This document shows, one piece after another, positions 24,071 to 35,200 of a stretch of 64,000 bases of DNA; positions within the stretch are counted from its first letter, which is position 1; each line of letters opens with the position of its first letter. Made by a program: the position numbers and the translations under genes. The DNA is taken from NCBI GenBank assembly GCA_024529925.1, contig JAFEUB010001185.1:283001-347000 (forward strand), read 5' to 3'. The notes beneath the pieces are model-generated. The model was not told where the DNA came from. It worked only from the letters and a program-made list of their open reading frames with translations, and did not search any database. Origin of the DNA: Ophthalmolycus amberensis (Eukaryota; Chordata; Actinopteri; Perciformes; Zoarcidae).

Positions 24071-24937
24071 TTCTAATGACGTCCCGAATCCAACCTTTAC
24101 GAAACGTTGTCGTTTATAAATATCAACAGAAACTGTTGATGGCTGTGATAATTCAGCCGAATGGAAACCAATCAACCACAGCGCACATTCACTCATGTAC
24201 AGGATGTGGGAATGTACGCTACAAGCACCGCATCTGTGAGACATGCAGCCATGAACTTTTGAACTTTGAACAGTTTTTACTTCCTGAAATGCTGCTCAGA
24301 AATACGTCATCAGACTGGAAAGATAACCACACCAGTGGACATTTACCACGTAACTAAGGTCAAGTTGTGAACATTGTTTTGATAGATAATGATTTGGAAA
24401 TACATACATTTTAACAGAGAGCGAGACAGGCTTTTACTCATGAAGCAGTTACATAACAAGGAGATCTTATCATTTTAAGGTCTCATCTGAGATCGTCTGA
24501 ACCTCTAAAAACAAGGGAAGATTATGTTTAATACGTGCTAGCTTTGCTTTGCAGCCTGTTTTGTAAACTCCTGTAGTCCTGCCTGCTCTTTACCGTATGG
24601 TGTTCTTTTTAGAAAATAGACCATTGTCACTTCTTCTCTGAAAGTGTTGTCCTCTCTCGGCCTTTCTTTCACTAGCAGTGATGAGGTCATGTTTTTATTA
24701 CAAGTTCTACCTTGTGACTACATTGTAACGTCTCCCTTTGGCCATTCAGTGTCTCCTTTACATTCAAAAGGTGCACGAGGGGAACTTTGCATTGGTCATT
24801 CTTCATTGTCTATGTCAAAAAAATGTGATGGTATAAATTGATGCATGTAGTGGTGTAATTCTGACATCTGACACATTGTAATTACTTACAATCTGATATC
24901 ACAGGAACACGCCACTCGCAAAATGACCATTTATACG

Positions 24938-27843
24938 ATCAATTACTCGCCCCGTCTTACCTTCAACTTCAAAAGAGAACTGGTTTCTTGCATGCCTCCA
25001 TGGTGAACATAGTTTTTTTTGGATGATTTGAAATATAAAGGTACATTTTTAACAGCAAAACTATTTGAAATCATCTGTTTACAAACGCTCACACAACTGG
25101 TGCAACATGTATCCAGTCGTAGGCTCTCTACTTCCCAAACACAGGCAACATTACTATTGAAAACCTTTGGGACTGGCAGCGTGCCTGCGCCAGTGTGATA
25201 CTGTTTATGCGGAAACGTTTCAAATAGGAAGGGTTTAGCAGAGATGCATGTGTTTGGAATGTACTGAGCATACGACTGGATTAGGTGGGGGTTGGATGTC
25301 CGTTTGAAATACTAGTGTCAGGTGTCAACCCTTGTCGCTTCTCTCACAATAGTTTGACAGCAATTACAGCCTTTTTCCTTTCTTTTCTATGTGCAGTAAC
25401 ATTAAAGCTGGAATGCAGGACTTCTCTATAGAAATGAACGTCCTTGCAATGAGTTTCCACAATGCTGATTGAGCCCATCGCTGTCTGTACTGGCAGTGTA
25501 CCGTAGTTGTGGTGTCTGGTGTCTACGGCCCATGTTTACCTGCAGGTGAGCTTACCGCATCTCCTCCGTCCCTCAGAGCGTTCTCTCACGGTCTTTCCAT
25601 GCAATCGATTTGACTTCAATCCTTCCTCTGAATGCTGAGGTGTTTTTTTTAACCAGGTCATCCGCTGCAGAAACGTAGCTCCGCCATACTCCTGCTGCAC
25701 CGCTGCTATGGTCTCTCCTATAAAACCGCTGTCTAGTTTACCAAAAACCGGATGCAGCATTATGTTTAGTTATTACTTTATTATCAGGCTACAAAATGCA
25801 TAGAGCTTATAATTAAAAAGTGATTTGGTTTGATGACATGCGTTTTCTGTTTGAAATGTCTTTTATTGGTTTCTATTCACTGCAACATGTGACAATGCCA
25901 GCTGAACATAGCTCAGCTCCTATTTCATTTAGGGAACCTTAGTTCGGCTGGGATTAGCGCAACAGAGTGTGAAACTGCTTTTAGTGAGTAAGAGCGTGAG
26001 TCTGTTTCCCCTAATCGGAATGCAAGGTTTAACAATGCCATCAACACGACCAGCAGAATTGTAAGGGAAACAAAAATGACTGTGGGAGAAGAGGAAGTGG
26101 GCTGTCAGTCAGGTAAATGTGTGAGAGGACGAAAGTATGAGGAAACAGCTTGCAGAGAGTCTCGTTAAGCTAGAGCCAGAAAATGAAATCAGACAAGGGG
26201 AGATTGGGGAAGTAAAAAAAAAAACCAGTTGTGTCAGATGACATGCATCCAAGATGTATAAAACAACTCCTATATTTTTTATTTGCTCAGTTAAATTATT
26301 TCAACCAATATATCCAAAGAATAGTCAAACAAATGAGCAGAAATCAAAAGACAACCACTATACTGTATATTGCCATCGAATATAACTCAAATAATTAATA
26401 GTTGTATTAAACAATCTCAAATATCCAGAATTCATCGGTTCAAATAAGACAATGACAGTTCCTTGTGTAAATTCAAACCATTATCCACTTTGCTTAAATA
26501 TTATGGTAATCTTGGTTTCTTAAAGCTCACAAAGAAGAATGTGGTCTGGTTCAGCTTGGAGTCCGACTATGTATGCAGTGAAGCCCCCTTTGGCTGACTG
26601 GTAGTGGTCTCCATTCCAGAGTGACAGGTCCAAAACATCAGTCCGTTAGCAGGGTTGTACTGCCGTGAGCACCTGTCCTATCCATCCACATATCCATCAC
26701 TTCATCTATCCATCCATCCATCCATCCAGACATCCATCAATTCATCTATCCATCCATCCATCCATCCATCCACATATCCATCTATTCATCCATCCAGATA
26801 TCCATCTATTCATCCATCCATCCACATATCCATCACTTCATCTATCCATCCATCCATCCATCCACATATCCATCCATTCATCCATCCATCCACATATCCA
26901 TCAATTCATCTATCCATCCATCCATCCATCCACATATCCATCCATTCATCCATCCATCCACATATCCATCCATCCATCCATCAACATATCCATCTATTCA
27001 TCCATCCAGATATCCATCTATTCATCCATCCATCCATCCATCCATCCATCCATCCACATATCCCTCTATCCATCCATCCATCCACATATCCCTCTATCCA
27101 TCCATCCATCCATCCACATATCCCTCTATCCATCCATCCATCCATCCACATATCCCTCTATTCATCCATCCATCCATCCATCCATCCACATATCCCTCTA
27201 TCCATCCATCCATCCATCCACATATCCCTCTATTCATCCATCCATCCATCCATCTACCCATCCAACCATCCATCCATCCACATATCCATCTATTCATCCA
27301 TCCATCCATCCACATATCCCTCTATTCATCCATCCATCCATCCATCCACATATCCATCCATTCATCCATCCATCCACATATCCATCAATTCATCTATCCA
27401 TCCATCCATCCATCCACATATCCATCCATTCATCCATCCATCCACATATCCATCCATCCATCCATCAACATATCCATCTATTCATCCATCCAGATATCCA
27501 TCTATTCATCCATCCATCCATCCATCCATCCACATATCCCTCTATCCATCCATCCATCCACATATCCCTCTATCCATCCATCCATCCATCCACATATCCC
27601 TCTATCCATCCATCCACATATCCCTCTATTCATCCATCCATCCATCCATCTACCCATCCAACCATCCATCCATCCACATATCCATCTATTCATCCATCCA
27701 TCCATCCACATATCCCTCTATCCATCCATCCATCCATCCACATATCCCTCTATTCATCCATCCATCCATCCATCTACCCATCCAACCATCCATCCATCCA
27801 CATATCCCTCTATTCATCCATCCATCCATCCATCTACTTATCC
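24938..27843. repeat. 2,906-bp tandem duplication, copy 1
   Basis: The sequence from ATCAATTACTCGCC at 24938 recurs at 27844 with constant offset 2906 through 26675/29581. By eye I count about eight substitutions and no net length change over 1,738 bp, roughly 0.5 percent divergence. Each copy consists of this 1.74-kb body followed by a CATC-type satellite. No gene is supported in the body: the 74-codon minus-strand frame at 25536-25760 is preserved in both copies only because the DNA is nearly identical. Confidence 0.9.
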
Positions 27844-27849
27844 ATCAAT
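26676..27849. repeat. CATC-type satellite array 1, about 1.17 kb
   Basis: Tandem ATCC/CATC tetranucleotides regularly interrupted by ACATATCC(C)TCTAT, ATTCATC and CAATTCATC. This gives variant units of roughly 20-36 bp arranged in longer blocks: a block with CAATTCATC, then a block with CATATCCCTCTATC. Plus-strand frames encode runs of Pro-Ser-Ile-His; these are repeat translations, not proteins. Confidence 0.95.
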
Positions 27850-30650
27850 TACTCGCCCCGTCTTACCTTCAACTTCAAAAGAGAACTGGTTTCTTGCATG
27901 CCTCCATGGTGAACATAGTTTTTTTTGGATGATTTGAAATATAAAGGTACATTTTTAACAGCAAAACTATTTGAAATCATCTGTTTACAAACGCTCACAC
28001 AACTGGTGCAACATGTATCCAGTCGTAGGCTCTCTACTTCCCAAACACAGGCAACATTACTATTGAAAACCTTTGGGACTGGCAGCGTGCCTGCGCCAGT
28101 GTGATACTGTTTATGCGGAAACGTTTCAAATAGGAAGGGTTTAGCAGAGATGCATGTGTTTGGAATGTACTGAGCATACGACTGGATTAGGTGGGGGTTG
28201 GATGTCCGTTTGAAATACTAGTGTCAGGTGTCAACCCTTTTCGCTTCTCTCACAATAGTTTGACAGCAATTACAGCCTTTTTCCTTTCTTTTCTATGTGC
28301 AGTAACATTAAAGCTGGAATGCAGGACTTCTCTATAGAAATGAACGTCCTTGCAATGACTTTCCACAATGCTGATTGAGCCCATCGCTGTCTGTACTGGC
28401 AGTGTACCGTAGTTGTGGTGTCTGGTGTCTATGGCCCATGTTTACCTGCAGGTGAGCTTACCGCATCTCCTCCGTCCCTCAGAGCGTTCTCTCACGGTCT
28501 TTCCATGCAATCGATTTGACTTCAATCCTTCCTCTGAATGCTGAGGTGTTTTTTTTAACCAGGTCATCCGCTGCAGAAACGTAGCTCCGCCATACTCCTG
28601 CTGCACCGCTGCTATGGTCTCTCCTATAAAACCGCTGTCTAGTTTACCAAAAACCGGATGCAGCATTATGTTTAGTTATTACTTTATTATCAGGCTACAA
28701 AATGCATAGAGCTTATAATTAAAAAGTGATTTGGTTTGATGACATGCGTTTTCTGTTTGAAATGTCTTTTATTGGTTTCTATTCACTGCAACATGTGACA
28801 ATGCCAGCTGAACATAGCTCAGCTCCTATTTCATTTAGGGAACCTTAGTTCGGCTGGGATTAGCGCAACAGAGTGTGAAACTGCTTTTAGTGAGTAAGAG
28901 CGTGAGTCTGTTTCCCCTAATCGGAATGCAAGGTTTAACAATGCCATCAACACGACCAGCAGAATTGTAAGGGAAACAAAAATGACTGTGGGAGAAGAGG
29001 AAGTGGGCTGTCAGTCAGGTAAATGTGTGAGAGGACGAAAGTATGCGGAAACAGCTTGCAGAGAGTCTGGTTAAGCTAGAGCCAGAAAATGAAATCAGAC
29101 AAGGGCAGATTGGGGAAGTAAAAAAAAAAACCAGTTGTGTCAGATGACATGCATCCAAGATGTATAAAACAACTCCTATAGTTTTTATTTGCTCAGTTAA
29201 ATTATTTCAACCAATATATCCAAAGAATAGTCAAACAAATGAGCAGAAATCAAAAGACAACCACTATACTGTATATTGCCATCGAATATAACTCAAATAA
29301 TTAATAGTTGTATTAAACAATCTCAAATATCCAGAATTCATCGGTTCAAATAAGACAATGACAGTTCCTTGTGTAAATTCAAAACATTATCCACTTTGCT
29401 TAAATATTATGGTAATCTTGGTTTCTTAAAGCTCACAAAGAAGAATGTGGTCTGGTTCAGCTTGGAGTCCGACTATGTATGCAGTGAAGCCCCCTTTGGC
29501 TGACTGGTAGTGGTCTCCATTCCAGAGTGACAGGTCCAAAACATCAGTCCGTTAGCAGGGTTGTACTGCCGTGAGCACCTGTCCATCCATCCATCCATCC
29601 ATCCACATATCCATCAATTCATCTATCCATCCATCCATCTATTCATCCATCCATCTATTCATCCATCCATCCACATATCCATCACTTCATCTATCCATCC
29701 ATCCATCCATCCAGACATCCATCAATTCATCTATCCATCCATCCATCCACATATCCATCTATTCATCCATCCAGATATCCATCTATTCATCCATCCATCC
29801 ACATATCCATCACTTCATCTATCCATCCATCCATCCATCCACATATCCATCCATTCATCCATCCATCCACATATCCATCAATTCATCTATCCATCCATCC
29901 ATCCATCCACATATCCATCCATTCATCCATCCATCCACATATCCATCCATCCATCCATCTATTCATCCATCTATTCATCCATCCATCCATCCATCCATCC
30001 ATCCACATATCCCTCTATCCATCCATCCATCCACATATCCCTCTATCCATCCACATATCCCTCTATCCATCCATCCATCCATCCACATATCCCTCTATTC
30101 ATCCATCCATCCATCCACATATCCCTCTATTCATCCATCCATCCATCCACATATCCCTCTATCCATCCATCCATCCATCCACATATCCCTCTATCCATCC
30201 ATCCATCCATCCACATATCCCTCTATCCATCCATCCACATATCCCTCTATTCATCCATCCATCCATCCATCCACATATCCATCCATCCATCCATCAACAT
30301 ATCCATCTATTCATCCATCCAGATATCCATCTATTCATCCATCCATCCATCCATCCATCCATCCACATATCCCTCTATCCATCCATCCACATATCCCTCT
30401 ATTCATCCATCCATCCATCCATCCACATATCCATCCATCCATCCATCAACATATCCATCTATTCATCCATCCAGATATCCATCTATTCATCCATCCATCC
30501 ATCCATCCATCCATCCACATATCCCTCTATCCATCCATCCATCCACATATCCCTCTATTCATCCATCCATCCATCCATCTACCCATCCAACCATCTATCC
30601 ATCCACATATCCATCTATTCATCCATCCATCCACCCACCTATCTACCCAC
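27844..30650. repeat. 2,906-bp tandem duplication, copy 2
   Basis: Second, head-to-tail copy of the unit starting at 24938, ending with its own satellite array at 30650. The array is about 100 bp shorter than in copy 1. No third copy follows; after 30650 the sequence is unique. Confidence 0.9.
29582..30650. repeat. CATC-type satellite array 2, about 1.07 kb
   Basis: Same unit types as array 1 but with a different order and number of blocks, for example three TCTATTCATC blocks near 29638-29668. The arrays have rearranged internally since the duplication, faster than the flanking body has diverged. Confidence 0.95.
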
Positions 30651-32195
30651 TGATGAAAAGATGAACAGAATGAAAGCAAAAAGAGGCTCTGAGTCTCACA
30701 CACAATGTAAGAGTTACAACTCTCAGAAATAACAGAAATTCGAGAGAACAAATCACTGTCGTGTATAGGTCTATGCATAAGTTATGGAAGCTGTACAGAG
30801 ACTATTGTAACAAACATTAAAAACAAAGACTGGTTATAACGCTCACCAACCTTCTAAAAGCAGACAATTCTGAAATAAAACAACAGAAAATAAACATGTT
30901 TTTGGAGGGACATCTCCTTTTCCCCCTTTATCAGTTTTTATCATTTCTTAATGGCCGGACAGAAAACAAATGTACTTCATCAACAAAAGACGTTTCTTCT
31001 CCTCCATATTAAAAGAGGCTGCGAGAAATGAATTGTGTCATTTACTCTTTTATCTATATTGATTTGAATATTTTTTTTTATCTAAATGGGTGTTCATGCA
31101 AATAGAAAAAGCCAAGTCCTTCATGATTTCAGCTCGGTGGTAAAAGGTCGCCTCTTGGCCAGCTCACCTCTTGATGAGTTGTCTAGTTGCTGATTACTGG
31201 GTTACAAGGTGAGCTGGCTGCTTTGCAGTCTCTCGGTGCCTATTCGCTCAAGAAGTAACGGCTTTTAGTCAGCTAGCTACATCTCCATATACACCAGCTA
31301 ACTGCTTTCTCAGTAATTAAGTTCAGCAGTTGCTTCACACATCACTTATTATCTTGATATTCTTGCCATTTATTTTAAGTCAACCATTTTAGCGTCTAAG
31401 GACTAAACCAGGAATTGTATTTCAAGAGGTTGACTTGTTGTTTTAAGGTGGACTGGTATTCCAAAAATCATTGCTTGAAGTCTGCCTCGTTTACTGACAA
31501 GCCACCTCGTCCACAGGTAGATGGATACACCGAGAACTCAGCGAGGTAGAAGGTCGACTGACATTCTGAGATTCCGCTACTTTTGTCTTTCGGTCGACCG
31601 CCATTTCCGAGTATTTAAGCAGCTGACAAATCAACCTGTTTTCCGGGGTACACAGCTGGTGTGTGATGGCAATTCAAGATACTTGCTTCTTTTTTGTGCT
31701 CCGAGGTCCAACCTGGTAGCTTATTGGACAGACGGAGCACTCATTGCTAGTGACCTTTTCATTGACTTGTCCAGTTCATCACTTCACATGTTCAATCTTG
31801 TCCTCAGACTCTCTGCACCAGGCAAATGTGTATGACCAGTCATGTTGTATCATAGCGCTCCTTTCCAATGCCCATGGCTGCACAGCTTACATACCAGTTT
31901 GTCTCAGTCTGTACCCAGTTGCTGTGTCCAAAACCAGCATACGATCAGTTTTACAATCTGAATCTGTGTTTGTATGCAGTCCATCCAACCGTTGGGCTCA
32001 TACAGTCTTAAAGCAATCCTTTGTTCAATCTGCAGGCAGTCCTCAAGTCAAGTAGTCCCTCCTGAAAACCAAGGCTGTACACCGTCCAAAACCTCATTGA
32101 AACCCAGTCGACCGCCCAGTCCATCTCATTTCCAAAGCCGGTGTAAAAACAGTCTGTCAACTGGTTTGTAAACCAATACCAGTTGAGCAGTCGCT
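30651..32195. other. 3' flank of il1rapl2, no gene supported
   Basis: Unique-looking sequence downstream of the il1rapl2 stop codon, probably including its 3' UTR. AATAAA on the minus strand occurs near 31369-31374, but I cannot show that it is used. A plus-strand frame at 31521-31835 lacks recognisable domains. Confidence 0.5.
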
Positions 32196-32294
32196 CTACC
32201 AGATGTCAGAGCTGAGTTCTCTGCTGGTGAGCGGTACAAAGGTGCTGTTCAGGTGGAGTTCTGGCTTCTTCCCAAGCGTACTGCTGTGAGGGAC
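32196..32294 (-). CDS. il1rapl2: il1rapl2 last coding exon and stop
   Basis: A 99-bp exon after a CTTCCAG acceptor: 32 codons and stop TAG (32198-32196). It opens VPHSSTLGKKPELHLNSTF and ends LTSRELSSDIW. The terminal Ser-(x)-Asp-Ile-Trp tail matches the family C-terminus. In IL1RAPL1 the C-terminal region contacts the calcium sensor NCS-1; whether that holds here is unknown. Confidence 0.92.
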   Translation of the reverse strand, partial: VPHSSTLGKKPELHLNSTFVPLTSRELSSDIW

Positions 32295-35200
32295 CTGGAA
32301 GAAACACAGCACAGTGATCAGAAGGAACCCTCCCCCAAACCACAACTCCTAGCAAGAAATATATCGTTAAAAAGAGAAAACAGGGTCTGTAATTCTACAG
32401 TACAGTAGTATTGCATGCCAATAGTGCACCATGCCTCATATATGTGACAACTATACTGTATGTGACAGCTAATTCCCAGTCTGTGAAAACCAATACATAT
32501 TTTAGATTGGATAATATGAAGATGCTATTTTAATTCTACATGTTCTTTTATCCAAACAGACCTCTTGTTCCCCAGTGATCTGCTCTGAACCCCTGGGGAG
32601 AAAAGAGGGGTTTGATTTTTAATTGATTAAACTCTGAGTACATGCACATAAACAACAGCATGGACATTTAATGAAAGGATACACTGTTGTTGGATGCTAG
32701 AAACTATCTAGGAACTGCAAAAAAAGAAAACAAAAAAAACAACAAGAAGTGGTCCAGTCTTTTTTTCCCCTCACCTGTCCATTCAGCAGTGTCATAGGGA
32801 TGTTGCAATAGACGTGGCGCCCTCCGGGGCCCAGAGTGGAGAACTGCACGGTGGAGGGAGGTGGGAGGGGGGGCGACAGGGAGGAGGGCTGTGGGGGAAG
32901 CTGGAACTCGTAGCTGCGGCAGAAATGCCTCATTTGGGCTGCTGTGGCAGTGTGGCCGCCTCCCAGCGGCAACGTCATCTGGTTGTAGTCGGGGATCTCT
33001 GTCGCTAAGGGAACCTGCAGTGAGACAACATGACTTTCTGTTCACACTTGTAGAGTATTATCCCAAGAGGCAATTCAACTTTCGAGTTCTTTATGCCAAT
33101 ACTATCATTTCTGGATGAACTGTGAAAGCCAGTAATGGTCTTTGGATCCAGTCTGGTCGAATAATTGTGGTTCTTTTAAAGGGCAATGGTGGAGATGCAG
33201 GCAGTGCAGCCAATGGAGCGGCACTAGGACTCGTTTTCTAAAGGGGCCCAAACATGGGCCGTCTGGCCCATCATGCACACAGCGTACTCAAGGACAGAGG
33301 ACCCTAAGTGGCCCGGTCTCTTTAAAATGTAGTTTGACGAAAGCACTTTAAAATATGCTGACCCATGTGTGTCATTGTTACATTTGTATTACATTTCAAA
33401 TGACGTGCCACTATAGTCTGCATAAATGCCGTCGCATTTTCTTTTCTTTTTTAGATATACAGGAGGTGAGAAGGTTATTTTTGATGGGGTGAGGGTGCAC
33501 ACACACCACACCATGTCCTGGACTGCTGACCTATAAAACCCATGATCTGTGTGTGAATCTGTGTCTGTGCGATGCGTGCATCTACATGTGTGTTTGCATG
33601 ACTGTGCGCACATCTCACACGTCAACATTTTGTTGCACCGGTGTCTGTCGTGACAACATGACACAACTAGTTTATAGAAACATCAGGCCCAAGTAGAACA
33701 TCTGTTCGAAGTGAGACAGCAGCTGACCTGATGATGTCCATGGCGACTCTCATTGGGGTGCGCCAAGGAGGCGGTTGTCATGGCAATGGTGGAGACGGTG
33801 GTCTGCAGGTCACCAAAGAGGCCCTGTTCACCGGAGTCCATCACCTGTTACCATAGAAACAGATTTATACAAATTTTGAAGTAGTCAAGGATATTTTATC
33901 TTGCAGACGCTACCACGGTGATAGGAAACATTGGTTGGTGATGTTTAAAGATAAGACACACGCTATTCTACGTTCTTCTCATTAACAGAACACGTCACCA
34001 GCAAAATGACCATTTGTGTATCAGTTATACTGGTGTCTTCCTCTGAGCCATGGAGCTCCATTGTTCTCCAAAAAACTTTCAAAACACATAAATTAAATAA
34101 AACAGTGAGCAGCCTTTTCTGGAAATCACTCGGGTGCATTTCTTCAGGAGGGCTCGAGGCTTCGGACCAAATGGAAAGTCAAAATCTCAACACAGTCTCA
34201 AAATAAGGAATAACAAATCATGGCCTTATTATTTAAGTGGATTAAGACAATTTGTATCAAGGTTCAAGTTCCCTGTGCAGTATTCTTTACTCTTCATACA
34301 ATATACCGTATTTCTTGAAAGTTAGTCTTGAAACAACAGTTGCTACATGTCTTCTGGCGCACTTCATATCAGTACCGGTCACACTACGTGTACAGACAAC
34401 GACGCTGAGAGAAATATGATTGCAGATTAAAGCCGGAGGTTCAGAAAATACACAGAGGATGAAATCACAGACTTGGTTTGTTTCCTTTGGTCTGAAAGTA
34501 TCATGTGAAAGTTCACTCTGTTGCATTTATGTATTTAGTTCATTTCAGTTAACGCTGTCCAAGTCCAAGTGAACTAGGACAGGGAAACAGTCGTCCCATG
34601 GATTCAGGCAGTCCATAAAATGTCATCCTCCAACGTTGCGGTGGCGGCGAGGGGGGGTCAAAACACAGCTGATTGCTGCTGAGCATCATGGATTACTTGA
34701 ATTCTTCAGAGTTCTTGCGCCATTCTTCAAGAAGTTAGGTGACATTCCTCGGCCAATGAATTGAGGATGCACTCCATTGTGTTGTAACAGGTTCTCCAAG
34801 CATCAGATGCCAATGTCTCAGTCACAAAGCCCTGACATGTAGGATGTGTGGTGAGCTACAATGGCACTGTCCTCACCTGGCCCGATGAGCAGAACTAAAG
34901 GTCTGCTCACCTCATACAGTTCACTCTGTCTTTGCTTCTCAGTGATTGTTCTCCAGTGCCAAGCAGAAGCAGAACATTCCTTTGCTAATCAGGGCATACA
35001 CCACCTGAGGTGTTAGCACATGGTAAACATGTACACATTGTTTCCCCATTATGACTCCAATTTTCATACATTACCTGTATTTAGCAGACATTTCAAAGGC
35101 CATCTGTTTCTTGTGAGTGTGTGCGCCCTCAGGGGAGCATAAGTAAATGTGCTGACATAATTTCCGCAGCTAATTTTATATTTTATATTTAGTAGGCTCC

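Larger units (their letters stand above)
19003..24937. other. Intergenic region, repeats only
   Basis: No gene supported, though the missing first exon of the galactosyltransferase is expected somewhere here. It holds a hAT-like element at 19953-20660. A dispersed repeat spans roughly 22490-23215, with its right end, read on the minus strand, starting CTAGGGCCGTATTCATGAA; a C20-like tract interrupts it at 22614-22632. A degenerate relative of the duplicated unit lies at 23440-23760, and a fish repeat with internal duplication at 23845-24070. Confidence 0.5.

Noticed and set aside
25536..25760. 74-codon minus-strand frame kept identical at 28442-28666
   Set aside because: Conservation is explained by the very recent tandem duplication, not by selection; no domain.
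26655..27932. Plus-strand frames of over 400 codons rich in Pro-Ser-Ile-His (also 29561-30664)
   Set aside because: They are translations of the CATC satellite, open in more than one frame at once, with no domain or splice context.
31521..32055. Plus-strand frames of about 100 codons downstream of il1rapl2
   Set aside because: No recognisable domain, no splice or promoter support, antisense to the likely 3' UTR region.
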